The notes beneath the pieces are model-generated. The model saw only the letters and a program-made list of their open reading frames with translations. It ran no database searches and had not been told where the DNA came from. From NCBI GenBank assembly GCA_963714065.1, contig OY970226.1, positions 1,550,001 to 1,614,000 on the forward strand: a DNA stretch of 64,000 bases. Reading direction: 5' to 3'. This document shows positions 52,377 to 62,359 of this stretch, one piece after another. The DNA is from JAZKID01 sp963714065. Lineage in GTDB: Bacteria; Pseudomonadota; Alphaproteobacteria; Rhizobiales; UBA4765. Both the position numbers and the translations under genes were made by a program. Positions within the stretch are counted from its first letter, which is position 1, and each line of letters starts with the position of its first letter.

Positions 52377-52997
52377 GTGATTGCAGACGTACAAAAAATC
52401 GACGAACCGCGGCTGATCACGGAAGAAGGCCTTGCCGCGAAAGTGGCGGCCCTGGCCGAGCCTGTAGCATCATCTTTGGGATTTCGCCTTGTGCGCGTGC
52501 GCCAAAGCGGGCCGACGCTGCAGATCATGGCCGAGCGCGAAGACGGTTCTTTTTCCATCGAAGATTGCGAGGCTTTAAGCCGTGCGCTGTCGCCGGTGCT
52601 GGATGCGGAAGATGTTGTCTCCGCCTCCTATAATCTCGAAATATCGTCGCCCGGCATCGACCGGCCGCTGGTACGCTGCTCCGATTTTAAGCGCGCTGCC
52701 GGGCATGAGGCGAAAATCGAGTTCAGCCAGGTACTGAACAATCGCAGGCGCGCGCGCGGCGTGATCGTGCATGCGGGCGAGAGCGGTTTTTCTCTCAAGA
52801 TCGAGGGCGAGGTGGAAAATCTCGAAGTTCCGTTCGGCGCGGTTGCCGAGGCAAAGCTTGTTCTGAGCGACAAGCTTCTTGCCGAGGCGCGGGAGCGGGC
52901 AAAGACGAATTTATCGGACGGTGCGGCTTACGACCCCGCGCAGCATGAAGACATATCAATCAGCGAAGACAGGAGAAATTTCCATGGCTGCCGTTAG
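52377..52997 (+). CDS. rimP: Ribosome maturation factor RimP
   Basis: A 206-residue 30S assembly factor. The GTG start gives MIADVQKIDEPRLITEEGL; core motifs are GFRLVRVRQSGPTLQIMAE, SIEDCEALSRALSPVLD, YNLEISSPGIDRPL and a C-terminal SH3-like domain (KIEGEVENLEVPFGAVAEAKLV). No good ribosome-binding site precedes the GTG. The last 14 bases overlap nusA, so translation is coupled. Standard first gene of the nusA operon. Confidence 0.95.
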   Translation: MIADVQKIDEPRLITEEGLAAKVAALAEPVASSLGFRLVRVRQSGPTLQIMAEREDGSFSIEDCEALSRALSPVLDAEDVVSASYNLEISSPGIDRPLVRCSDFKRAAGHEAKIEFSQVLNNRRRARGVIVHAGESGFSLKIEGEVENLEVPFGAVAEAKLVLSDKLLAEARERAKTNLSDGAAYDPAQHEDISISEDRRNFHGCR

Positions 52998-54609
52998 TGC
53001 AAACAGGCTGGAGCTTTTGCAGATCGCGGACGCGGTTTCGCGCGAAAAGGGAATAGACAAGAGCATTGTCATCGAGGCGATGCAGGATGCCATCGAGAAG
53101 GCGGCTCGCTCGCGTTACGGGCAGGAGACCAATATTCGCGTCGAGATCAACGTGAAGACGGGCGAGATCAAGCTGGCGCGTCTGCTCGAAGTGGTCGAGG
53201 CCATCGAGATCGAGGCGACACAGATTCTGCTGAAAGACGCCCAGCTGCGCAACCCGGCGGCGCAAGTTGGCGACAGTATCGCCGAAACGCTGCCGCCGAT
53301 GGATTTCGGCCGCATTGCCGCGCAATCGGCCAAACAGGTCATTGTGCAGAAAGTGCGCGAGGCCGAGCGCGATCGCCAATATGACGAATTCAAGGACCGC
53401 ATCGGCGATATCGTCAACGGTTTCGTCAAGCGGGTCGAATACGGCAATGTCGTCGTCGATCTGGGCTCGACCGAAGCGGTTGTGCGCAGGGACGAGCTGA
53501 TCCCGCGCGAAGTATTCAAGCCCGGCGATCGCATTCGCGCCTATGTGTTCGATGTGCGTAGAGAGCAGCGTGGTCCTCAAATTTTCCTGTCCCGTACGCA
53601 CCCCATGTTCATGGCACGCCTGTTCGGTCAGGAAGTGCCGGAAATCTACGATGGCGTCATCGAGATCAAGGCGGTCGCGCGCGATCCCGGTTCGCGTGCG
53701 AAAATCGCCGTCATCTCGCGCGACAGTTCCATCGATCCGGTCGGCGCCTGCGTCGGCATGCGCGGCTCGCGTGTGCAGGCGGTGGTTGCCGAATTGCAGG
53801 GCGAAAAGATCGACATCATTCCCTGGTCGCAGGATGCAGCAAGCTTCATCGTCAACGCGCTGGCGCCCGCCGAGGTGTCGAAGGTCGTGCTCGACGAGGA
53901 AGCCGAGCGTATCGAGGTCGTGGTGCCGGACGAGCAATTGTCGCTCGCCATCGGCCGTAGGGGGCAGAATGTGCGCCTTGCCTCGCAGCTCACCGGCTGG
54001 AACATCGACATTCTCACCGAGGCCGAGCAGTCCGAGCGCCGGCAGAGGGAATTCGCCGAGCGCACGGCGCTGTTTACCAATGCGCTCAATGTCGACGAGG
54101 TGGTGGCGCAGTTGCTGTCCACCGAAGGTTTCGGCACCGTCGAGGAACTCGCCTTCATCGATCTTGCCGAGCTGAGCTCGATCGAAGGTTTCGACGAGGG
54201 TACGGCGGCCGAGCTGCAAAACCGCGCCAAATATTTCCTCGAGCAGCAGGAGCTTGCGCTCGATGCCCGCATGAAAGAGCTTGGCATGGAGGACAAACTC
54301 CTCGACGTGCCGGGCCTCGACAAGAAGATGATCGTCGCCTTGGGCGAAAAAGGCGCTAAAACGCTCGAGGATCTCGCCGACATGGCGACCGACGAACTGG
54401 TCGGCTGGACCGAGCGCGAAAACGAGCAGGTCGTAAAGCACGAAGGGGCGCTGGAGGGCTTCGATCTCTCGCGCGAGCAGGCCGAACAACTCGTCCTGCA
54501 GGCGCGCGTGCTTGCCGGCTGGCTCAAGCCCGAGGATATTCTGCCGCCTCCCGAAGAGGTGCCGGCCGAGACGGCCGACGCCGAACCCAGCGCGTCCAGC
54601 GCAGCCTGA
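52984..54609 (+). CDS. nusA: Transcription termination/antitermination factor NusA
   Basis: A 541-residue RNA-polymerase-associated factor. The ATG lies inside the rimP end after AGGAGAAATTTCC. N-terminal polymerase-binding domain (1-130), S1 domain (about 135-200; GDIVNGFVKRVEYGNVVVDLGS core GFVKRVEYGNVVVDLG), two KH domains (DPVGACVGMRGSRVQAVV and SLAIGRRGQNVRLASQLTGW), and two acidic repeats at the C-terminus, as in most proteobacteria. In E. coli NusA autoregulates its operon; the rimP leader hairpin would be a natural target. No ylxR gene separates it from infB. Confidence 0.97.
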   Translation: MAAVSANRLELLQIADAVSREKGIDKSIVIEAMQDAIEKAARSRYGQETNIRVEINVKTGEIKLARLLEVVEAIEIEATQILLKDAQLRNPAAQVGDSIAETLPPMDFGRIAAQSAKQVIVQKVREAERDRQYDEFKDRIGDIVNGFVKRVEYGNVVVDLGSTEAVVRRDELIPREVFKPGDRIRAYVFDVRREQRGPQIFLSRTHPMFMARLFGQEVPEIYDGVIEIKAVARDPGSRAKIAVISRDSSIDPVGACVGMRGSRVQAVVAELQGEKIDIIPWSQDAASFIVNALAPAEVSKVVLDEEAERIEVVVPDEQLSLAIGRRGQNVRLASQLTGWNIDILTEAEQSERRQREFAERTALFTNALNVDEVVAQLLSTEGFGTVEELAFIDLAELSSIEGFDEGTAAELQNRAKYFLEQQELALDARMKELGMEDKLLDVPGLDKKMIVALGEKGAKTLEDLADMATDELVGWTERENEQVVKHEGALEGFDLSREQAEQLVLQARVLAGWLKPEDILPPPEEVPAETADAEPSASSAA

Positions 54610-54671
54610 AGAGTTAGACATGGCTTTGGAGCGGTCAGGTGTGATATATGAGATCGAGCAAAGTTGCGTGA

Positions 54672-57308
54672 ATGAGCAAGAACGAGCAAAGAATGAGCGA
54701 GACGGAAAGGCCCGATGACAAGAGCGGTGCCGCCGCGCCGACGACAAAGACGCTGACGCTGAACAAGCGTCCTGGCGAAGCGAATGTCGTGCGCCAGAGC
54801 TTCAGCCAGGGCCGCAGCAAGCAGGTTCTGGTGGAAGTGCAAAAAAAGCGCCGCTTCGGCAATGAGGGCAAACCCGCCGCTGCCGCGTCATCTTCCGCGC
54901 CTGCTCCCGCCGCTCCCGAGATACCGAAACTGAACTTGCCCCGCCAGGGTGCCGCGAAACGCACGTCGGCTCCCCGCGCGAGCGGTCCGCGCGGCGGCAT
55001 GGTGCTGCGCGAATTGTCCGATGTCGAAAAAGAGCATCGCGCGCATATTCTGGCCGAAGCGCGCGTGCGCGAAGCCGACGAGCGCCGCCGTGCCGAAGAG
55101 GATTCAGTACGCCGCGGCCAGATGGAAGAGCAGCTTCGCAAGGACCGCGAAGCGGCGGAGGCGCGCCGCCAGAACGAAGAAGATCGCCACAAGCGCGACG
55201 ACGATGTCAAGCGCCGCTCCGAAGCCGAAGCGCGCCGCAGGCTGGGCGGCGACGCCACCGCCACCACCGCTATCGACCCGCTCGCGAAACCTTTGGTGGG
55301 TGCACGCAAGGTCGATGTTCAATCGGATGATGATGAAGGGCCGCGCCGCCCTGGCGTACTGAAACGTCCCACGCGTCCTACGACAACAAAACCGGACAAA
55401 CGCGACGAGCCGCGCCGCGCGGGCCGCCTCACCGTCACGCGCGCGCTTGGCGGCGACGAGGAGCGTGCTCATTCGGTCGCTTCCTTCCGCCGCAGGGTGG
55501 AGCGCGAAAAGCGCAAAGCCATGGGCGATCAGCCGCGCGAAAAAATCACGCGCGAGGTAGTTCTGCCTGAAACCATCACCATTCAGGAACTTGCCAACCG
55601 CATGACGGAGCGCGGCGTCGACGTCATCCGCCTGCTGATGAAGCAGGGCGCGATGCACAAGATCACCGACGTGATCGATGCCGATACGGCGCAGCTTGTC
55701 GCCGAGGAAATGGGGCATACGGTCAAGCGCGTCGCCGAATCCGATGTCGAGAGCGATCTGTTCCAGCGGCAGGACGAGGCGGACGATCTGAAACCGCGCC
55801 CGCCGGTCGTCACCATTATGGGCCATGTCGACCACGGCAAGACCTCGCTGCTCGATGCCTTGCGCACCACGAATGTGGTCGAGGGCGAGGCGGGCGGCAT
55901 CACACAGCATATCGGCGCCTATCAGGTGAACTCGAAGCAGGGATGGAAGATTACCTTCATCGACACGCCGGGCCATGCGGCTTTCACGCAAATGCGCGCG
56001 CGCGGCGCCAAGGTGACCGATCTCGTCGTGCTCGTGGTTGCGGCCGACGACGGCGTCAAGCCGCAGACGGTCGAGGCGATAAGCCACGCAAAAGAAGCGA
56101 AAGTGCCGATGATCGTCGCCATCAACAAGATCGACAAGCCGGACGCCAACCCGATGCGCGTGCGTACCGAATTGCTGCAGCACGACGTGCAAGTGGAAAG
56201 CATGGGCGGCGAAACGCTCGAGATCGAGGTTTCCGCCAAGCAGAAAACCAATCTCGACAAATTGCTCGAGGCCATTCATCTGCAGGCCGAACTGCTCGAC
56301 CTGAAAGCAAATCCGGACCGTCTCGCCGAAGGTTATGTGATCGAGGCGAAGCTCGACCGCGGCCGTGGGCCGGTCGCAACAAGCATCGTCCAGCGCGGTA
56401 CGCTGAAAGTCGGCGATATCGTCGTCGCAGGCTCCGCCTGGGGCAAGGTGCGCGCGCTGCTCGACGACCTCGGCGAGAACATCAAGGAAGCGCCGCCTTC
56501 CATGCCCGTGGAAGTGCTCGGTTTTGCCGGCGTGCCGGAAGCGGGCGACCGCCTTGCCGTCGTGCCCAACGAGGCGCGCGCCAGAGAGATCGCCGATTAT
56601 CGCGAGCGCAAGAAGCGCGAGAAAATGCAGGCACGCTTGTCGGGCGCTAAAACCTCGCTTGCCGACATGATGTCGCAGATCAAGACGGCGGGTAAAAAAG
56701 AATTTCTCCTCGTCGTCAAGGGCGATGTGCAGGGCTCGGTCGAGGCCATCGCCGGCGCCCTGGAAAAACTTGGGACCGAGGAAGTGGGGGCGCGCATCAT
56801 TCATTCGGGTGTGGGTGGCATCACCGAGAGCGACGTCACGCTTGCGAATGCGTCGAAGGCCGTCATCATCGGCTTTAACGTGCGCGCGTCGCGCGAGGCG
56901 CGCGAAGAGGCCGAACGCGACGGTCTCGAGATCCGCTATTACAACATCATCTACAATCTCGTCGACGACGTGAAGGCGGCGATGGGCGGCCTTCTGTCGC
57001 CCGAATATCGCGAAGACATGCTCGGCAACGCCGAAATCCTCGAAGTGTTCGAGATCTCGAAAGTCGGCAAGATCGCGGGTTGCCGCGTGACAGACGGCAA
57101 GGTCGAGCGCGGCGCGGGCGTGCGTCTCATCCGCGACAATGTCGTCATCCATGAGGGCAAGCTGAGCACCCTCAAGCGCTTCAAGGACGATGTGAAAGAA
57201 GTGCAGGTTGGGCAGGAATGCGGCATGTCGTTCGAAAAATACGAAGACATGCGCGTCGGCGATGTGATCGAGTGCTACCGTGTCACCGAGGTGCAGCGGA
57301 CATTATAG
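54672..57308 (+). CDS. infB: Translation initiation factor IF-2
   Basis: An 878-residue GTPase that brings initiator tRNA to the 30S subunit. The N-terminal IF2 segment (LNKRPGEANVVRQSFSQGRSK) and a long charged, Arg/Glu/Ala-rich linker to about 290 precede the conserved IF2_N domain (PETITIQELANRMTERGVDVI). The GTPase has GHVDHGKTSLLDAL, DTPGHAAFTQMRARGA and NKIDKPDANP. Domains II-IV follow to the end (YEDMRVGDVIECYRVTEV). The start near 54672 is plausible but an ATG seven codons on is also possible. Confidence 0.97.
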   Translation: MSKNEQRMSETERPDDKSGAAAPTTKTLTLNKRPGEANVVRQSFSQGRSKQVLVEVQKKRRFGNEGKPAAAASSSAPAPAAPEIPKLNLPRQGAAKRTSAPRASGPRGGMVLRELSDVEKEHRAHILAEARVREADERRRAEEDSVRRGQMEEQLRKDREAAEARRQNEEDRHKRDDDVKRRSEAEARRRLGGDATATTAIDPLAKPLVGARKVDVQSDDDEGPRRPGVLKRPTRPTTTKPDKRDEPRRAGRLTVTRALGGDEERAHSVASFRRRVEREKRKAMGDQPREKITREVVLPETITIQELANRMTERGVDVIRLLMKQGAMHKITDVIDADTAQLVAEEMGHTVKRVAESDVESDLFQRQDEADDLKPRPPVVTIMGHVDHGKTSLLDALRTTNVVEGEAGGITQHIGAYQVNSKQGWKITFIDTPGHAAFTQMRARGAKVTDLVVLVVAADDGVKPQTVEAISHAKEAKVPMIVAINKIDKPDANPMRVRTELLQHDVQVESMGGETLEIEVSAKQKTNLDKLLEAIHLQAELLDLKANPDRLAEGYVIEAKLDRGRGPVATSIVQRGTLKVGDIVVAGSAWGKVRALLDDLGENIKEAPPSMPVEVLGFAGVPEAGDRLAVVPNEARAREIADYRERKKREKMQARLSGAKTSLADMMSQIKTAGKKEFLLVVKGDVQGSVEAIAGALEKLGTEEVGARIIHSGVGGITESDVTLANASKAVIIGFNVRASREAREEAERDGLEIRYYNIIYNLVDDVKAAMGGLLSPEYREDMLGNAEILEVFEISKVGKIAGCRVTDGKVERGAGVRLIRDNVVIHEGKLSTLKRFKDDVKEVQVGQECGMSFEKYEDMRVGDVIECYRVTEVQRTL

Positions 57309-57521
57309 AAGCGAATTGTGAATAGTGAGTAGCGAATAGATGTCTGTTATTTCCCGCTCACCCCTGCGAAAGCAGGGGTCCCTGTTTTTTAAGCTGGATT
57401 CCCACTGGAGTTTACATTCGGAAACCGCGGAGCGGTTATCTGGATGCAGTAATGAGCGGCTAGATTTTAAAAATAAACTTTCGCTTTTTCTATTCGCTAT
57501 TCGCTACTCACTATTCGCTTC
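57308..57521. repeat. Inverted-repeat-bounded intergenic element between infB and rbfA
   Basis: A 32-base repeat made of GAATAG/TGAGTAGC-type units (57308-57339) recurs inverted at 57490-57521. Inside are the hairpin CCCCTGC/GCAGGGG, the copy-2-like stretch GGAGTTTACATTCGG (57407-57421), and CCGCTCA/TGAGCGG arms. No gene is contained. It starts at the last base of the infB stop. Confidence 0.75.
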
Positions 57522-57542
57522 TTCCAGAAGGAAGCACTCAAT

Positions 57543-57902
57543 ATGACGAATGCCCCTTCCCAACGCCAACTCCGTTTCGGTGAAATGGTGCGTCATGCTC
57601 TGGCTGAAATGCTGACGCATGACGAGGTGCAGGACATGGATTTCGACATGCGCCTGATCACCGTGCCGGAAGTGCGCATGTCGCCCGATCTGAAACATGC
57701 CACCGTTTTCATCATGCCGCTGGGCGGGCACGATATGGAAGGTGCATTGTTGGCCGTAAAACGCAATGCAAGTTTCATGCGCGGTGCGTTGGCGAAAAAG
57801 ATCAAGGCAAAGTTCACGCCCGATCTGCATTTTCACATTGACGATAGTTTCGAGCGCGGCGCCAAGATCGATCAGCTATTGCGTGAAGTGAAAAAGACGT
57901 GA
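57543..57902 (+). CDS. rbfA: Ribosome-binding factor A
   Basis: A 119-residue KH-like 30S maturation factor. MTNAPSQRQLRFGEMVRHALAEML, VPEVRMSPDLKHATVFIMPLGG and FTPDLHFHIDDSFERGAKIDQLL are the family core. AGAAGGAAGCACTCAAT precedes the ATG. The last codons fall in a 16-bp tandem repeat that runs into the gap before truB. Confidence 0.95.
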   Translation: MTNAPSQRQLRFGEMVRHALAEMLTHDEVQDMDFDMRLITVPEVRMSPDLKHATVFIMPLGGHDMEGALLAVKRNASFMRGALAKKIKAKFTPDLHFHIDDSFERGAKIDQLLREVKKT

Positions 57903-57932
57903 AGTGAAAAAGACGTGAAGTGAAAAAGAACT
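57885..57932. repeat. 16-bp tandem repeat (3 copies) across the rbfA stop
   Basis: Units GAAGTGAAAAAGACGT at 57885 and 57901 are identical; the third at 57917 ends AACT. The rbfA stop is formed at the junction of units one and two. Three bases later truB starts, so unit number sets the rbfA-truB spacing. Confidence 0.9.
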
Positions 57933-57934
57933 GA

Positions 57935-58942
57935 ATGTCCAAACCGCGCCGTAAAAAAAACGCCATGCATGGCTGGCTCGTCGTCGACAAGCCTGCCGGC
58001 ATGACCTCGACCGAAGTGGTCACGGCGATCAAGAAACTCTGGAGCCCGGAAAAGATCGGCCATGCCGGCACGCTTGACCCGCTCGCAACCGGCATTCTGC
58101 CCCTTGCATTGGGCGAGGCAACCAAAACGGTGCCCTATGCGGTCGAGGGCGAAAAAGCCTACACCTTCACTGTGCAATGGGGGGAGGAACGTAATACCGA
58201 CGATGCCGAAGGGCAGGTGACGCATACATCTTCAGATCGTCCCACCATCGAGGATATCGAAGCGGTGCTGCCGCAATTTTGCGGGCTGATTCAGCAGGTC
58301 CCGCCGCAGTTTTCGGCCATCAAGGTCCAGGGCGAGCGCGCCTACGATATTGCCCGCGACGGCGAAACGGTCGAGCTGAAAGCACGCGAAATATGGGTCA
58401 AAAGCCTGAAAATCGCCGATATGCCTGATGAGCACAGCACTGTTTTTCACTGCCGTTGCGGCAAGGGCACTTATGTGCGGGCGCTGGCGCGCGATCTGGG
58501 GCGGCTTTTGCGCTGTTTTGGGCATGTCAGTGCGCTCAGGCGCACGCAAGTCGGCCCCTTTTCGGAAGACGATGCCGTTACGCTGCAAAAACTCGAGGAA
58601 CTTCAAGGGGCTGGCCAAAACGCAGAAAATGGTCTAGATAAACCGCTTCTTCCCGTTGCGACCGTGCTGGACGACATCCCGGCCCTGGCCTTGACGGGAA
58701 GGGAAGCGGACAGGCTGCGCAATGGGCAGGCTGTCCTGCTGCGTGGGCAGAATGCGCCGGTTTTTGAAGGCGCGGCCTATGCGGTTTGTGCGGGCGAATT
58801 GATTGCGCTCGGGCAAATCGCCGAAGGGCAGTTTTCGCCCTCGCGCGTGTTCAACCTGAAAGGCAGTGCTGCGGCAGTGCCGCATAAAATAAAGGAGTAT
58901 GCCGATGTCGATTGCAAAAGAGCGCAAACTGGCGCTCGTTAA
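57935..58942 (+). CDS. truB: tRNA pseudouridine55 synthase
   Basis: A 335-residue enzyme that makes pseudouridine 55 in the T-loop of tRNAs. The catalytic Asp48 is in HAGTLDPLATGILPLALGEATK (core GTLDPLATG). Also present are AYTFTVQWGEERNTDDAEG, VPPQFSAIKVQGERAYDIAR and GTYVRALARDLGR. The C-terminal PUA-like region ends in a tail that overlaps the start of rpsO by 38 bases. The ribosome-binding sequence comes from the tandem repeat (GAAGTG). Confidence 0.95.
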   Translation: MSKPRRKKNAMHGWLVVDKPAGMTSTEVVTAIKKLWSPEKIGHAGTLDPLATGILPLALGEATKTVPYAVEGEKAYTFTVQWGEERNTDDAEGQVTHTSSDRPTIEDIEAVLPQFCGLIQQVPPQFSAIKVQGERAYDIARDGETVELKAREIWVKSLKIADMPDEHSTVFHCRCGKGTYVRALARDLGRLLRCFGHVSALRRTQVGPFSEDDAVTLQKLEELQGAGQNAENGLDKPLLPVATVLDDIPALALTGREADRLRNGQAVLLRGQNAPVFEGAAYAVCAGELIALGQIAEGQFSPSRVFNLKGSAAAVPHKIKEYADVDCKRAQTGAR

Positions 58943-59174
58943 GGAATATGCCACGACAGGCCAGGATACGGGTTCGCCCGAAGTGCAGGTGGCGGTGCTT
59001 TCGGAGCGCATCAACAATCTGACCGAGCATTTCAAGACGCATGTGAAGGACAACCATTCGCGCCGCGGCCTGTTGAAGCTCGTGTCGCAACGCCGCTCCT
59101 TGCTTGATTATCTCAAGAAGAAGGACGAAGGACGCTATAAAAAGCTGATCGAGCGCCTGCAGATCAGGCGCTAA
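58905..59174 (+). CDS. rpsO: 30S ribosomal protein uS15
   Basis: An 89-residue 16S-binding protein. MSIAKERKLALVKEYATTGQDTGSPEVQVAVL, HVKDNHSRRGLLKLVSQRRSLLDYL and KKLIERLQIRR are canonical. The start is the second of two ATGs: AAGGAG lies seven bases before it, but only one base from the first. The gene starts inside truB. The rpsO-pnp order is conserved. Confidence 0.97.
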   Translation: MSIAKERKLALVKEYATTGQDTGSPEVQVAVLSERINNLTEHFKTHVKDNHSRRGLLKLVSQRRSLLDYLKKKDEGRYKKLIERLQIRR

Positions 59175-59211
59175 AAACTTTTCCCCTCCCATAAGGAGGC
59201 GAAATATAATT

Positions 59212-59296
59212 GTCATTCTGAGGCGAAGCCGAAGAATCTTTTTATCGTCATCCCCGCGAATGCGGGGATCTAGATCCCGGCTTTCGCTGGGATGAC
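59212..59296. repeat. GTCAT-type palindromic elements in rpsO-pnp gap (copy 7)
   Basis: A half-element GTCATTCTGAGGCGAAGCC (59212 onwards, hairpin-forming) is followed by a full element 59247-59296. In the full element, GTCATCCCCGC/GCGGGGAT and ATCCCGGC/GCTGGGATGAC hairpins meet at the palindrome GATCTAGATC. The start GTCATTCTGAG matches the right end of copy 2. Confidence 0.82.
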
Positions 59297-59337
59297 GGAA
59301 AGAGAGCCAAGCTTAGGGATGACAGGAATGAAGAATG

Positions 59338-59388
59338 GGAACAGGATTGTCGGCAGCTTGGTTTTTAAGCTGCTCATTATCTTGTTCC
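59338..59388 (+). promoter_or_regulatory. Long stem-loop in the pnp 5' leader
   Basis: Three stacked arms form one imperfect hairpin: GGAACA/TGTTCC (outer), GAT/ATC, and GCAGCTT/AAGCTGC (inner, 59353-59373). A smaller hairpin GGGCG/CGCCC (59401-59425) follows. In E. coli a similar pnp leader stem is cut by RNase III and lets PNPase repress itself; the same mode here is inference. Confidence 0.55.
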
Positions 59389-59444
59389 TGAAACATCACC
59401 GGGCGAAAAATTTTTGAAAACGCCCAGAAAAAGGAACGAGACAT

Positions 59445-61577
<2,133 letters not shown>

Positions 61578-61600
61578 GGTAATTTAAGGGAGTTAAGACA

Positions 61601-61783
61601 ATGGCCGTACCCAAACGAAAAACCTCACCCTCGCGCCGCGGCATGCGCCGCTCGCACGATGCGCTGACCGCGCCGACTTATATCGAAGATAAAGAGTCGG
61701 GCGAGTTGCGCCGTCCGCATCATATCGATCTCACCTCCGGCAAATATCGCGGCCGCAAGGTCATCGAGCCGAAGGAAGATTGA
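61601..61783 (+). CDS. rpmF: 50S ribosomal protein bL32
   Basis: A 60-residue protein: MAVPKRKTSPSRRGMRRSHDAL and the ending GELRRPHHIDLTSGKYRGRKV match alphaproteobacterial bL32, which lacks the zinc Cys pairs. AAGGGAG lies upstream. It sits 23 bases after pnp. Confidence 0.96.
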   Translation: MAVPKRKTSPSRRGMRRSHDALTAPTYIEDKESGELRRPHHIDLTSGKYRGRKVIEPKED

Positions 61784-61802
61784 AATGTGCACGCTATTGA
61801 AT

Positions 61803-61878
61803 GTCATGCGCGGGCTTGACCCGCGCATCCATCATTTTTCATAAGAAGATGGATCGCCGGATCAAGTCCGGCGATGAC
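61803..61878. repeat. GTCAT-ended palindromic intergenic element (copy 8)
   Basis: Hairpins GCGCGGG/CCCGCGC and CGCCGGA/TCCGGCG flank a central ATCCATC/GATGGAT stem-loop and are bounded by GTCAT/ATGAC. The centre and right half match the uninterrupted part of copy 4. It lies between rpmF and a convergent hypothetical gene. Confidence 0.85.
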
Positions 61879-61912
61879 AAAGTAAAAAAGCTGTCGAAAA
61901 TAGATTCGATAA

Positions 61913-62167
61913 TTACAATTTTATCAAATCCGTATTCGGCGCGGTGAAATCCTTCAGCTGCACCGCATAGGCATGCGCGGCGATCACGCCGTCTTCCCGC
62001 CTGAGCCTGCGCCATTGCGGGTGATTGTCGCGGATCGACAGAAGCTGGGCGACAAGTCCCGCATGCACAGGTGGCGCGGGCCGCGCGCGCGGATAGTCTC
62101 TATAAAGGACGACAAGCTTCCCGCGCGTGGCACCTTGTTGCGGTGTTTGTTCTTCAATTTCAGTCAT
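61913..62167 (-). CDS. Small hypothetical protein (84 residues)
   Basis: A short, Arg/Pro-rich frame: GKLVVLYRDYPRARPAPPVHAG, LLSIRDNHPQWRRLRREDGVIAAHAYAV, ending FTAPNTDLIKL. No signal peptide or recognised motif. No clear ribosome-binding site precedes the ATG. The codon bias looks like that of real genes nearby, and it is placed between rpmF and the divergent GGDEF-EAL gene. It may be a lineage-specific small protein; I give it modest confidence. Confidence 0.45.
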   Translation of the reverse strand: MTEIEEQTPQQGATRGKLVVLYRDYPRARPAPPVHAGLVAQLLSIRDNHPQWRRLRREDGVIAAHAYAVQLKDFTAPNTDLIKL

Positions 62168-62249
62168 TTGCGATAAACCAATTCATAATCGAATAGCAAA
62201 ATTCATACTTTATTTACCTTAACATATCGCGCGCCGTTGTTATTCTTTT

Positions 62250-62308
62250 TTAAGGTTAAAGTTAACGCAGCACTGGTTTTAGCACTTCCTTGTCGGCCCG
62301 TTAACGCA
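62250..62308. promoter_or_regulatory. TTAA-rich direct repeats upstream of the GGDEF-EAL gene
   Basis: Three TTAA boxes lie within TTAAGGTTAAAGTTAAC, and the 9-mer GTTAACGCA occurs twice (62261-62269 and 62300-62308), 39 bases apart. TTAA pairs are the core of alphaproteobacterial CtrA sites, but the spacings here are not the classic seven bases. A regulator-binding site is possible. Confidence 0.35.
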
Positions 62309-62359
62309 CCGTCTGCTAGGTTTTTCCGTTATTTGCAGCAATAAAGGCAAGTTTTTTCA

